In this document: positions 30,626 to 39,123 of the stretch, in pieces | Layout of the letters: every line of letters starts with the position of its first letter | Numbering within the stretch: the stretch's first letter is position 1 | Assembly (NCBI RefSeq): GCF_030816935.1 | Contig: NZ_JAUSYO010000001.1 | Span: forward strand, 4,030,001-4,094,000 | Direction: 5' to 3' | Source of the DNA: Arthrobacter sp. B3I9 | GTDB taxonomy: Bacteria; Actinomycetota; Actinomycetes; Actinomycetales; Micrococcaceae | DNA length: 64,000 bases | Translations under genes and position numbers: made by a program | The notes under the pieces: generated by a model | Databases searched by the model: none | The model's input: only the letters and a program-made list of their open reading frames with translations | What the model was told of the DNA's origin: nothing

Positions 30626-30760
30626 GCAACAGAGTGCGGTAGCTCACAATCCTTGTCAAGGCTTTTCTCTTCTATAACGCGGCCTCTGCCTCCTGTTGCG
30701 ACGGCCTTTGACAGCGGGGGTGGGGTCGGTCACGCTGTTGCACATAGCGCTAGTTGTTGC
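30626..30760 (-). promoter_or_regulatory. putative BCCT operon promoter with repeated TGTTGC motif
   Basis: On the minus strand TTGACA (30654-30659) and CACTCT (30631-30636) are 17 bases apart, about 70 bases before the BCCT ATG. TGTTGC occurs at 30694-30699, 30736-30741 and 30755-30760, and inverted at 30626-30631. The intergenic stretch 30560-30950 carries no gene; the part beyond 30761 shows nothing else I can name. Confidence 0.5.
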
Positions 30761-30950
30761 GAAGTAAGCAGTTGAAAGAAGGCGTCGGATGCAGACGCTA
30801 GCTACTGCGGGAATCGAGGACGGCCAGGACCGCCGTTACGACGCACTCACCATCAACCCAGGAGAGGGTTGGCGACGTGCCGCGGCCAGGAGAGGTGCGG
30901 CTGGGCCTCGCCGCCGGCACTCCGCCGTCGGTGGAGGGGGCAGGAACGTG

Positions 30951-31760
30951 TCAGCGCCGGGTGTAGCCCATCTTGGCGCTGATCTGAAGTCCCGCCTCTT
31001 TGAGGCCCTCCACGAGCCCCGGCTCCTTCTCGGGGTCAAAGCGGAAAGCCGGACCGGAAATACTCACTGCCCCGATCACCGCTCCAAGATGGCTGTAGAC
31101 CGGCACAGACATGGAATTGATCCCGATTTCAAATTCCTCGAGCGTGACGCCATAGCCGTCCCGTGCGACGTCCAGCAGCTCGTTCTCCAGCTTCCCCCGG
31201 CTGGTAATGGTCCGGGGGGTCCTCGCCGGCAGCCCGGTCTCTTTCAGGATCCTGTCCCGATCGTCCGCTGACAGCGCCGCCAACAGGACCTTTCCGCTGG
31301 ACGTGGCGTGAAGCGGTGTGAGGCTGCCTACCCAGTCGTAGGTGGCCAGTGTCGATGGGCCCATCGCCTGGTCCACGTTGACGGCGAAGTTGGAGCGCAG
31401 GACGGCGAGGTTCACCGTTTCCTTGAATTCCTCCGCGAGGGCCTCCAGAACGGGCCGGGCCTCCCGGACCAGGCTGAGCCGCCCGGGGATGGAACTGGCC
31501 AGGCGCAGGATGCCAAAGCCCAGCTGGTACTTTCCGCGCTCGCTGTTCTGGTGGACCATTTCGCGGCTCACCAACGAACCCAGCAGCCGGGAAACCGTGG
31601 ACTTATGGATGCCCATCTCCTCGGCGATGTCACTTACGCCGGCGTGGCCGTCCCGGGCCAGGATCTCTAGGACCGCGAGGGCCCGGTCTACGGACTGGAC
31701 GCCGCCGTGCTGGCCCGCCTCGGCATCGGCATCGGGTTCGCGGTCGTTGTTCAAAGCCAT
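30951..31760 (-). CDS. IclR family transcriptional regulator
   Basis: A 269-residue regulator: winged helix-turn-helix (VSDIAEEMGIHKSTVSRLLGSL, about 48-69) and C-terminal effector domain (SLTPLHATSSGKVLLAALSA, SVPVYSHLGAVIGAVSISGP). ATG 31760 follows GAGAG; the open frame starts at 31775. It lies directly upstream of the betaine/dimethylglycine operon in the same direction, so it is the obvious candidate to control that operon; the signal is unknown. Confidence 0.9.
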   Translation of the reverse strand: MALNNDREPDADAEAGQHGGVQSVDRALAVLEILARDGHAGVSDIAEEMGIHKSTVSRLLGSLVSREMVHQNSERGKYQLGFGILRLASSIPGRLSLVREARPVLEALAEEFKETVNLAVLRSNFAVNVDQAMGPSTLATYDWVGSLTPLHATSSGKVLLAALSADDRDRILKETGLPARTPRTITSRGKLENELLDVARDGYGVTLEEFEIGINSMSVPVYSHLGAVIGAVSISGPAFRFDPEKEPGLVEGLKEAGLQISAKMGYTRR

Positions 31761-31801
31761 GACTAATACTCTCAAGTAGCTTCCGCCTGGAGAAATCAGT
31801 A

Positions 31802-34588
31802 CTACGGAGCGTGCGTGCCCGGCTCGACGGTGCCCGCGGCGCCGTCGACGGTGATGCTCTGCCCGGTGTGGATCCGGGAGGTGGCGTCCGGGACGCCCAC
31901 CACCGCGGGGATTCCGTACTCGCGGGCAACAACTGCCCCGTGCGAGTTCGGCCCGCCCATCTCCATCACCAGGCCACCGGCAGTGAGGAACAGCGGCGTC
32001 CAGCCCGGGTCGGTGGACGGCGCCACGAGGATTTCGCCCGGGTCCAGGCGCGCCCCCTCGGGGTCCAGGATCACCCTGGCCCGGGCGGTGACGGTGCCCG
32101 CCGATGCCGGAGCCCCTGTTAGAACGCCCGGGCTGGCCTCCGCCCAGGTGCCTGCGCCGCCGCGGGCCGGCAGCGCCTCGGGCTCGGTGCCGTCCGACAA
32201 CAGCACCCGGGGAATGTGCCGCCGGCCCAGCTCCTCCTGGTAGGCATTCCGGCGCTGCTCCACGGCGGCGTGCAAATCCTGCCCGCCGAGCCCTGCCCGG
32301 GCCTCGGCGAGATCCAGGAAGAAGACGTCATCCGCTGTCCGGATGCGGCCCAGCGCCGCCAGCTCCGCCCCGACCAGGGCGAGCTGCGCGCGCACCGCCG
32401 CCAGCGCCTCCACAATGCGGTACTTCGGCAGCTCGCGAAGCCCGGCGAACAGGCGGGTCCGTTTGAGGGCGGCGCGGACCAGTGCCCCGCGCAGCCGGCT
32501 CTGTTCCGCGGCGGCGGCCGCGAGCCTCTCCGCCTGCTCTTCCGCCTCGAGCGCGGCCTTGCTGAACTGCCGGTCCGGGGCCAGCGCGGGATCGTCCAGC
32601 CGGAGATAGTTCGCCAGGACGCCAAGGATGTGGGAGGGGTCATCGGACCAGCGGGGCATCCCGAGGTCGATTTCGGCCACGGCCCGGTGCCCGTACTGTT
32701 CCAGGAACCCGGCCAGCCCGGACTGCACGACGGCGGGAAGCTCCCGTCCGCGGTAGCGGCGGGCCAGTTCGGGGACGGCAGTGTCCGAGAAGACGGCGGC
32801 GGAACCGGCATCGGCCCGGATTGTGGCGGCAAGGTGCCAAAGAGCCAGGTCCATCTCTGTGGTCACGTTGTTGGGCAGCCCCCGCAGGACGGCCTGGAGC
32901 TGACCCGGTTCGGCGCGGGTGCCGAGCAGTTTGCCGGCGGCGGCCAGCAGGGCGAAGCCGAGCGCGGGCAGGGGAAGGATGTTCGGGACCACCGGGAACA
33001 GTTCCCGGCCCAGGATGCGCTCGGCATGGTCCAGGCGCTGCAGGGGCGTGGCGTCCGCCGGCACCTGGAGGGCTGCCCTGAACCGTTCGCCGAACCGTTC
33101 GACGTGGCGCAACGCCGCCTCCGGAGAGACCAAAGCACGGAGCAGGGATTCCGGGACCCGGCCGCGCGCGGCGACCGGAAGGATGTGCTTCAGGACCGGC
33201 CAGGGCGACTTGAGGGTGACGGAGAACCTGGGATCCTCGAAGAGCCGGCGCAGCACCGCCGCGGAACGCGCCTCCATCACGTCGAAAACCCGCGGGACTA
33301 TCGCACGGCCCGTGGAGCTGCGGGCCACGGCCGTCAGGTCGAAGAAGATCCGCTGCCCGGCCTGGGCGTAGGGGGAAGGGCCGGCGGACGGTTCCGGAAC
33401 CTCAAACCGTGCCGCCTGCGCCACGGAGGAGGCAATCCGCCGGAAGCCCGCCAGCCCCATCGGCGTCAAGGGGCGGGTGAGGCCTTGCGCCAGGCTGAAA
33501 CACAGGTAGACGCGGGGGCCGTCCGCATGCAGGCGCTTGTCAGGGAGCGGGTAGAGCGTGGTGATGGGACGGGACTGGGTCAGCCAGGCAACACCGTCCT
33601 GGTCGATGGCCCATTCGAGGTCCTGAGGTGAGCCGAAGTGGACTTCCGCGCGGCGGCCGAGCATTTCCAGTGCGCCGAGCTGGCTGTCCGTCAGGCAGGG
33701 TGCGGACACGGCCTCCGCCTGCTCGATCCGGGTGGTCCCCCCGCCGCGCAATGGCCGGATCGCGACCGTCTTGCTCCCGATTCTGCGCTCGAGGACTTCG
33801 CGGGTAGCGCCGTCGACGACGAAGTGGTCCGGGTTGACGGCCCCGGACACGACGGCCTCACCGAGGCCGGGGCTGGCATCGATGACCGCTTCGTGGCGCC
33901 TCCCGGTCACAGGGTTCGCGGTGAAAAGCACTCCGGCGACGGCGGCGTCAACCATCTGCTGGATGACGACGGCCAACGTCACTGTTGCCGGGCTGATTTC
34001 ATGGGTGGCGCGGTAGCTCACCGCCCGGTCCGTCCACAGCGAGGCCCAGCACCGGCGGACCGCGTCGAGCACGGCTTCGGCGCCGACCACGTTGAGGAAC
34101 GTGTCCTGCTGTCCGGCGAAGCTGGCGAACGGCAGGTCCTCCGCCGTCGCGGAGGACCTTACTGCCACCGGGACATCCGGTCCGAGGGCGGCGTAGGAAT
34201 CCGTGACGGCCTCGGCGATCTCCGCGGGGACAGGAGCGCCGATGGCCAGGCCACGGGCGGTGGCGGCCAGTTTGGCCAGTTCCGGGAGGTCTTCGGGGGA
34301 GGCCGCAGAGAGTCCGCGGTGGACCTGCTCGAGGCCCGCCGGAGCCATCGCTGCCCGGTAGGCGTCCATTGTCACGCAGAACCCGGCCGGCACCGGCAGT
34401 CCGGCGCGGAACAATTCCCCGAGGTTGGCTGCCTTTCCGCCGACGTCGGCCAGCATGTCCTCGCTGACCAGCTCCAGCCCGAGGACGAACCACTGTTGCG
34501 GCGACGGCTGCCGCTCGGGCTCGGGTTCGGGCTTGGGCTCGTGCGGAGGCTCGCGGCCGGGCGAATCCACGCTTCGCAGCTCCTCCAC
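31802..34588 (-). CDS. PEP-synthase-like / rifampin phosphotransferase-like protein
   Basis: A 928-residue two-domain enzyme. After a roughly 35-residue charged tail comes a PPDK/PEP-synthase ATP-grasp domain (about 35-350; GGKAANLGELFRAGLPVP, VAVRSSATAEDLPFASFAGQQ). A large linker region without an obvious family follows. The C-terminal phosphohistidine swivel has GGLVMEMGGPNSHGAVVARE with catalytic His at about 883. The PEP/pyruvate-binding barrel of true PEP synthase is absent. This is the layout of rifampin phosphotransferase and related ATP-dependent phosphotransferases; the acceptor is unknown. GTG start at 34588. It is 35 bases after a universal stress gene on the same strand. Confidence 0.8.
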   Translation of the reverse strand: MEELRSVDSPGREPPHEPKPEPEPERQPSPQQWFVLGLELVSEDMLADVGGKAANLGELFRAGLPVPAGFCVTMDAYRAAMAPAGLEQVHRGLSAASPEDLPELAKLAATARGLAIGAPVPAEIAEAVTDSYAALGPDVPVAVRSSATAEDLPFASFAGQQDTFLNVVGAEAVLDAVRRCWASLWTDRAVSYRATHEISPATVTLAVVIQQMVDAAVAGVLFTANPVTGRRHEAVIDASPGLGEAVVSGAVNPDHFVVDGATREVLERRIGSKTVAIRPLRGGGTTRIEQAEAVSAPCLTDSQLGALEMLGRRAEVHFGSPQDLEWAIDQDGVAWLTQSRPITTLYPLPDKRLHADGPRVYLCFSLAQGLTRPLTPMGLAGFRRIASSVAQAARFEVPEPSAGPSPYAQAGQRIFFDLTAVARSSTGRAIVPRVFDVMEARSAAVLRRLFEDPRFSVTLKSPWPVLKHILPVAARGRVPESLLRALVSPEAALRHVERFGERFRAALQVPADATPLQRLDHAERILGRELFPVVPNILPLPALGFALLAAAGKLLGTRAEPGQLQAVLRGLPNNVTTEMDLALWHLAATIRADAGSAAVFSDTAVPELARRYRGRELPAVVQSGLAGFLEQYGHRAVAEIDLGMPRWSDDPSHILGVLANYLRLDDPALAPDRQFSKAALEAEEQAERLAAAAAEQSRLRGALVRAALKRTRLFAGLRELPKYRIVEALAAVRAQLALVGAELAALGRIRTADDVFFLDLAEARAGLGGQDLHAAVEQRRNAYQEELGRRHIPRVLLSDGTEPEALPARGGAGTWAEASPGVLTGAPASAGTVTARARVILDPEGARLDPGEILVAPSTDPGWTPLFLTAGGLVMEMGGPNSHGAVVAREYGIPAVVGVPDATSRIHTGQSITVDGAAGTVEPGTHAP

Positions 34589-34623
34589 TGGCCTGCCCCC
34601 TTCGGTACGAGGATTAGGGATGG

Positions 34624-35655
34624 TCAGTCACCGAGGAGGGGGCCGAAGGCTGCCCGGTCCGCGAGCCGCGGATCATCCCGGTCCGGGACCACCATGACCG
34701 GGCCTTTGGCGTGGTGCAGGATGCCGTCCGACGTCGAGCCGAGCAGCATCCCTGTGAAGCCGCCGCGGCCTCGGGTTCCGACCACCACGAGTTCGACGTG
34801 CCGGCTGGCGTCCACGAGGATGTCGACCGGGGAGCCGTCGACGAGCTGTGTCTCCACCGTCAGGCGGGGGAAATGGCTCTTAAGCCAGGCCACGCCGGCG
34901 TCGAGCTGTACCTTGATGTCGGCGAAGAGGGCATCCCGGTCCATCGGGGCGGGCACCCAGGCGAGCGATCCGTTGTACTGCGGGACCGCGCAGACCAGCC
35001 GGAGCGGTGCCGAGAACCGCTCGGCCTGGGCCGCCGCCTCCAGCACAGCCACCCGGGCCTGATCCGAGCCGTCGACCCCCACGACCACGACGTTCTCGAC
35101 CGGCACGTGCCCGGACTTCGCCCGTTCAGCCAGGACATGCCTGTCGTCCGTCGTTTCCCCCAGGCGGTCGGCGCAGATCAGCGGGATGGTGACCGTTGGG
35201 CACTTCGCGTGTGCCGGCAGAGCGCTGCTGACGGAACCGAGCAGCCGGCCGACGAAGCCACCGCGGCCGCGCGTGCCAAAGACCAGCAGCTCGGCTGTCT
35301 CGCTCATGTCCAGGAGCACCCCTGACGCATCACCGTTCTCCACGGAGGCATCGACGTCGATGTTGTAGCCGGCCACCTTGTCCATCGCTTGCTTCAGGAT
35401 GGCCTCGGCACCCTCCCGGATCACCGAGTCGTCCACCGTGGCGTAACCGCCGTCCAGTCCTGAGGCCGCGAAGATCGGGACGGAGTAAGCAGTCACGATG
35501 TGCAGCGGCCGCTGGCGGCGTTCGGCCTCACGGGCAGCCCACACCAAGGCGCACTGGCTGTGGTCCGAACCGTCCACGCCGACCACGATTCCCTGGGGAG
35601 CCGGGCTGTTCCGCGCTTCCCCTGCCGGATCCGGATGAACCTGTTCTCGGCCCAT
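34624..35655 (-). CDS. tandem universal stress protein (two UspA domains)
   Basis: Two UspA domains in 343 residues (about 20-165 and 185-330). Each begins with a VVVGVDGS-like strand (GIVVGVDGSDHSQCALVW; NVVVVGVDGSDQARVAVL) and ends with a nucleotide-binding G-rich turn (LVFGTRGRGGFVGRLLGSVS; VVVGTRGRGGFTGMLLGSTS). It is an ATP-binding type, common in dormancy or stress programmes. ATG 35655 is used; the longer frame to 35847 does not look coding. It is likely cotranscribed with the downstream PEP-synthase-like gene. 35656-36158 holds no gene I can support, only a TTCTCG/CGAGAA inverted repeat at 35792-35809. Confidence 0.9.
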   Translation of the reverse strand: MGREQVHPDPAGEARNSPAPQGIVVGVDGSDHSQCALVWAAREAERRQRPLHIVTAYSVPIFAASGLDGGYATVDDSVIREGAEAILKQAMDKVAGYNIDVDASVENGDASGVLLDMSETAELLVFGTRGRGGFVGRLLGSVSSALPAHAKCPTVTIPLICADRLGETTDDRHVLAERAKSGHVPVENVVVVGVDGSDQARVAVLEAAAQAERFSAPLRLVCAVPQYNGSLAWVPAPMDRDALFADIKVQLDAGVAWLKSHFPRLTVETQLVDGSPVDILVDASRHVELVVVGTRGRGGFTGMLLGSTSDGILHHAKGPVMVVPDRDDPRLADRAAFGPLLGD

Positions 35656-36158
35656 GGGGTCCGCCTCCTCGCGATTCTTGCCTGATGTTGCCGCTATTCT
35701 GCCAGAGGTATGACCGAGCACCGTCCGCGGCAGCCGTTCACCGGCGTCGCGGTCCAGATGCTGCAGGCAACAGCCCTGTTTTTCCCAACTATTCTCGGTT
35801 AAGCGAGAACTGGCAAGCATGCCCCAAGGTGCTTCCAAGGACGCCAACGGCCAAGGTTTTACACAGAGTTAACGCCCCTCGGGGAAGGGCGCCGGACGGC
35901 CGTTTCCAGGGCCACCGCCGCCGTCGGAAAGCGGCCAGGACGGGGTTGGCGCAGGGTCAGCGCGGGGCCGTCGCTAGCCCCGGAGGATTGTTCGTCGGGC
36001 TCTATCCACGGCAGGGAATCTTGGGTAGTCTACGAGGCATCGCTGAACCGAGACTCGAGTTTCAGAACGCAGCTCCCCCGGGGAGCCGGCGCCCGGACCG
36101 GTCAACGGACAGCGATATGTATTGCCGCCCCGGGCACCATTCGAGAAAGGACCCTGCA

Positions 36159-36797
36159 GTGTCGGACGCGCCTGTAGACGGGGCTGTCGAGCAGACCACC
36201 GCGGTCATCATCGGCACCGGCCTTTCGGGACTGGCGGTTGCCAGCGAGCTGCGGCGCCGCGGGGTCAGCTGCATCGTCGTGGACGGCCTGGACCTGCTGG
36301 GCGCGGGCCATCCCGCTAACAGGTCCTCGCTCCAGCGCTGCGACGCCGCCGATGCAGCAACGCTCAGGGAACGCAACGAAATCCTGCGGCACCTGAGGAA
36401 TTACGCCACCAACCACAAACTGGATATCCGCAGCAACCTCCGGGCCCTGCAGCTGGACCACCTTGATGCCGGCGACGCCGGCTCCCCCGCCCAACATTGG
36501 GCCGTCCGCACGCCGGGTGGCGTGCTTCTGGCGGACCATCTGGTGTTGACCCGGTGTGCCCACAGCCAGCTGCGGCGCATGCTGTCAGAGCTCGGCGTCG
36601 CGGCCGGGCAGAACCTGATGGCCGCCATGCACGCACTCGGCATGTATCTGGTGGGTGTGGGCGAGCTCATCACTCCCACGCCGAAGGAAGTCCTGCGCCA
36701 GGCCAAGGTGGTCGGCAACGCGATTTCCGCCAAAGTACATCCCGGCGGCTTCCCGGCCGCACTGTCCGGCGGCTTCGCCCTCGCGGCCCACGCCTGA
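36159..36797 (+). CDS. short FAD/NAD(P)-binding Rossmann protein
   Basis: A 212-residue protein with an N-terminal dinucleotide-binding fold (AVIIGTGLSGLAVASELRRR, about 13-32, followed by VVDG). It has no recognised substrate domain. The remainder has helical stretches (LRERNEILRHLRNYATNHKL) and a C-terminus rich in glycine and alanine. Full flavin monooxygenases are about twice as long, so it is either a small dedicated protein or a remnant. GTG 36159 has AAAGGA seven bases before it; the open frame reaches 35685 but that part looks non-coding. Its stop lies in a tandem repeat shared with the convergent gene. Confidence 0.6.
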   Translation: MSDAPVDGAVEQTTAVIIGTGLSGLAVASELRRRGVSCIVVDGLDLLGAGHPANRSSLQRCDAADAATLRERNEILRHLRNYATNHKLDIRSNLRALQLDHLDAGDAGSPAQHWAVRTPGGVLLADHLVLTRCAHSQLRRMLSELGVAAGQNLMAAMHALGMYLVGVGELITPTPKEVLRQAKVVGNAISAKVHPGGFPAALSGGFALAAHA

Positions 36798-36832
36798 TCA
36801 GGCCCACGCCTGATCAGGCCTACACCTGATCA
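36785..36832. repeat. three 16-bp tandem repeats over convergent stop codons
   Basis: Units start at 36785, 36801 and 36817: GGCCCACGCCTGATCA twice, then GGCCTACACCTGATCA. Each contains TGATCA, which reads as TGA on both strands; the first gives the stop of the flavoprotein gene and the third that of the CopC-like gene. Confidence 0.9.
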
Positions 36833-37453
36833 CACCGGCGGCGAATCCTCACTGCTTTGGGCGGCCGGGCCGTCCTCCACGGTGAGCCGCCGCTTGGCCA
36901 TCAACGCCAAGGCGACCAGGATCCCCACCGCCGTTCCGACGAAGATCACCAAGCTCCACGGGAAAGGCTCGGCGGCGTTCGGCACGGGCGCCGGCGTCGC
37001 CGTGACGCCCGGCTCCGGGGTGGTGAGCGTAGGAACCGCGGGGGCCGCGGAGGCCGCCGTCGAACCCGGCGCTCCTGCCGTAGCGGTGAAGGTGAAGGTG
37101 CCCTCGATGGGATGGGAATCCGAGCTGACTATGCGCCACGACACGGTGAAAACCCCGGCGGGGGCGCCCTGCCGGAGCCTCTGCGAGGCGACGTTGTCCA
37201 CAATCTCCACGTTGCCGTCGGCCCAGCTGTTTCCCGCGGCATCGCTGACCAGGATTTGCGACCCCAGGCTCAGGGGGTTCCGGTTGAACGTGATCGACAC
37301 CTTCTCCGGCGGTGTCGCCACTGTGGCCCCTGAGGCGGGGCTGGTCGATTCCGCGACGTCGTGGGCCGACGCCGGAACCGCGGCCCCGAACAGGACCGAA
37401 ACGAGGGTCATGGCCGCGAGCACGCCGGTCAGAAGCTGTCGGATCAGGCGCAT
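36830..37453 (-). CDS. CopC-domain copper resistance-like protein, exported and membrane-anchored
   Basis: A 207-residue secreted protein. The signal peptide (about 1-30) ends ASAHDVAES, so the mature protein starts with the N-terminal histidine used for copper binding in CopC. The CopC/YcnJ-type beta domain covers about 31-125 (STSPASGATVATPPEKVSITF, SSDSHPIEGTFTF). A Pro/Ala/Thr linker and a C-terminal membrane helix (SLVIFVGTAVGILVALALMA) with a basic tail follow. AGGAGG lies eight bases before ATG 37453. No CopD partner is adjacent. Confidence 0.88.
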   Translation of the reverse strand: MRLIRQLLTGVLAAMTLVSVLFGAAVPASAHDVAESTSPASGATVATPPEKVSITFNRNPLSLGSQILVSDAAGNSWADGNVEIVDNVASQRLRQGAPAGVFTVSWRIVSSDSHPIEGTFTFTATAGAPGSTAASAAPAVPTLTTPEPGVTATPAPVPNAAEPFPWSLVIFVGTAVGILVALALMAKRRLTVEDGPAAQSSEDSPPV

Positions 37454-37564
37454 GGGCTGATTCCTCCTAGTGTTGGCTTGCTTACAGACTAGGTGAAATC
37501 GCCGGGTGGGCAGGTCGGCGCCGAATAGGATGCAAGTAACCACCCTTATCTTCCCGGAGGACCA

Positions 37565-39007
37565 ATGCTCAAGCAGGGCTCTGCACTCGACCGGTATTTC
37601 AAGATTTCCGAGCGGGGGTCGAACTTCTCGCGGGAGATCCGTGGAGGTTTCGCTACGTTCTTCGCCATGAGCTACATCGTCGTGCTCAACCCGCTCATCC
37701 TCTCCGGCCCCGATTCCTCCGGGGCAAGCCTTGGTTTCCCCGCGGTCGCCGCCGTCACCGCCCTGGTCGCCGGCATCCTCACCATCCTCATGGGGGCCTG
37801 GGCCAAGCACCCCTTCGCAATGGCCACCGGATTGGGCGTCAACGCCTTCGTTGCCGTCACGGTGGCCACGAACCCCGGCCTGACCTGGCCGGACATGATG
37901 GGCCTGGTGATGCTTTCCGGCGTCACCATGCTGATCCTCGTCCTCACCGGATTCCGGACCGCCGTGTTCAAGGCCGTTCCGGAAGGGCTGAAGACCGCGA
38001 TCGTGGTGGGCATCGGCCTCTTCATCGCCCTGATCGGACTCGTCAACGCGGGCTTCGTGCGCCGTATCCCCGACGTCGCCGGCACCACCGTTCCCGTGGG
38101 CCTGGGCTTCGACGGCAAGCTCTTGGGCTGGCCGACCTTCGTGTTTGTCTTCGGGCTGATCCTGACCATCGCGCTCGTGGTCCGCAAGGTCAAGGGTGCC
38201 ATCCTTATCGGCATCGTCACCTCAACCGTCCTGTCCGTGCTCCTGGAATTCACCCTGCACATCGGCCCGAGCTTTGACGGCAAGAACTTCAACCCGCAGG
38301 GCTGGTCCCTGGTGGCCCCGAAGTTCTCGGAATGGGCTGCCCCGGATTTGTCCCTGATCGGCAAGGCCAACCCCTTCGGCGCGTTTGAGCACCTGGGCTT
38401 TGTCGCGGCGACGCTGCTGGCCTTTGTGATCCTGCTGAGCATCTTCTTTGACGCCATGGGCACCATGGTGGGCCTGGCCACCGAGGCAGGCACCATCGAC
38501 AAGGACGGCAACATCCCGAACGTTGACCGCGTGCTGCAGGTGGATGCGCTGGGCGCCATCCTGGGCGGCGGATCGTCCGTGTCCTCCAACCAGATCTACG
38601 TCGAATCGGGCGCGGGCATCGGCGAAGGCGCCCGCACCGGGCTGGCCTCGATCGTCACCGGCCTGCTGTTCCTCGTGGCCATGTTCTTCACACCGCTGAT
38701 CAACCTTGTGCCGTTCGAGGCCGTCGCCCCGGCCCTCGTCGTCGTCGGCTTCATGATGGTCGCCCAGGTCGGCAAGATCGACTGGCAGGACTGGGGCATC
38801 GCGATTCCGGCGTTCCTGACCTTCACCCTGATGCCGTTCACGTACTCGATCGCCAACGGCCTGGGCGCCGGCTTCATCGCCTTCGTCCTGATCCGCACCT
38901 TCCAGGGCCGCGCCCGCGAGGTGCACCCGCTGATGTGGGCCGTGGCGGCGGCGTTCCTGCTGTTCTTCTCCATCGGCACGATCGAAACGGCGCTCGGAAT
39001 CCACTAG
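37565..39007 (+). CDS. NCS2 family purine permease, AzgA/PbuG type
   Basis: Uptake of adenine, guanine or hypoxanthine, 480 residues with about 13 membrane helices. The N-terminal REIRGGFATFFAMSYIVVLNP, the FFDAMGTMVGLATEAG block and GGGSSVSSNQIYVESGAGIGEG are hallmarks of the AzgA-like branch. ATG 37565 is preceded by GGAGGACC. It is an isolated gene; nothing in the 111-base leader resembles a purine riboswitch that I can recognise. Confidence 0.9.
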   Translation: MLKQGSALDRYFKISERGSNFSREIRGGFATFFAMSYIVVLNPLILSGPDSSGASLGFPAVAAVTALVAGILTILMGAWAKHPFAMATGLGVNAFVAVTVATNPGLTWPDMMGLVMLSGVTMLILVLTGFRTAVFKAVPEGLKTAIVVGIGLFIALIGLVNAGFVRRIPDVAGTTVPVGLGFDGKLLGWPTFVFVFGLILTIALVVRKVKGAILIGIVTSTVLSVLLEFTLHIGPSFDGKNFNPQGWSLVAPKFSEWAAPDLSLIGKANPFGAFEHLGFVAATLLAFVILLSIFFDAMGTMVGLATEAGTIDKDGNIPNVDRVLQVDALGAILGGGSSVSSNQIYVESGAGIGEGARTGLASIVTGLLFLVAMFFTPLINLVPFEAVAPALVVVGFMMVAQVGKIDWQDWGIAIPAFLTFTLMPFTYSIANGLGAGFIAFVLIRTFQGRAREVHPLMWAVAAAFLLFFSIGTIETALGIH

Positions 39008-39052
39008 GCGCCTACCGCGTCCCTCCCCCGCCCTTTCCCGTCCGCTCGAGCG

Positions 39053-39070
39053 TTTCCGGGATTCCGGACG
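39053..39070. promoter_or_regulatory. HutR-type operator upstream of hutG
   Basis: CGTCCGGAATCCCGGAAA when read on the minus strand. It matches the three other hut-linked sites at the GTCYG-WWATCCCRG core, 53-71 bases before the hutG start. It is the weakest of the four. Confidence 0.5.
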
Positions 39071-39123
39071 GCCCGGCGGCGGCGCTGCTGGTTTTCCCGC
39101 CCTGGCTGCGATGAGCTAGGGGC

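Noticed and set aside
32216-33631. 471-codon open frame on the plus strand
   Set aside because: Antisense to the PEP-synthase-like gene.
35685-36158. N-terminal extension of the short flavoprotein
   Set aside because: Arg/Gly/Pro-rich, no motif, while a ribosome site fits GTG 36159.
37454-37564. Purine riboswitch before the NCS2 permease
   Set aside because: No conserved three-way junction bases could be recognised.
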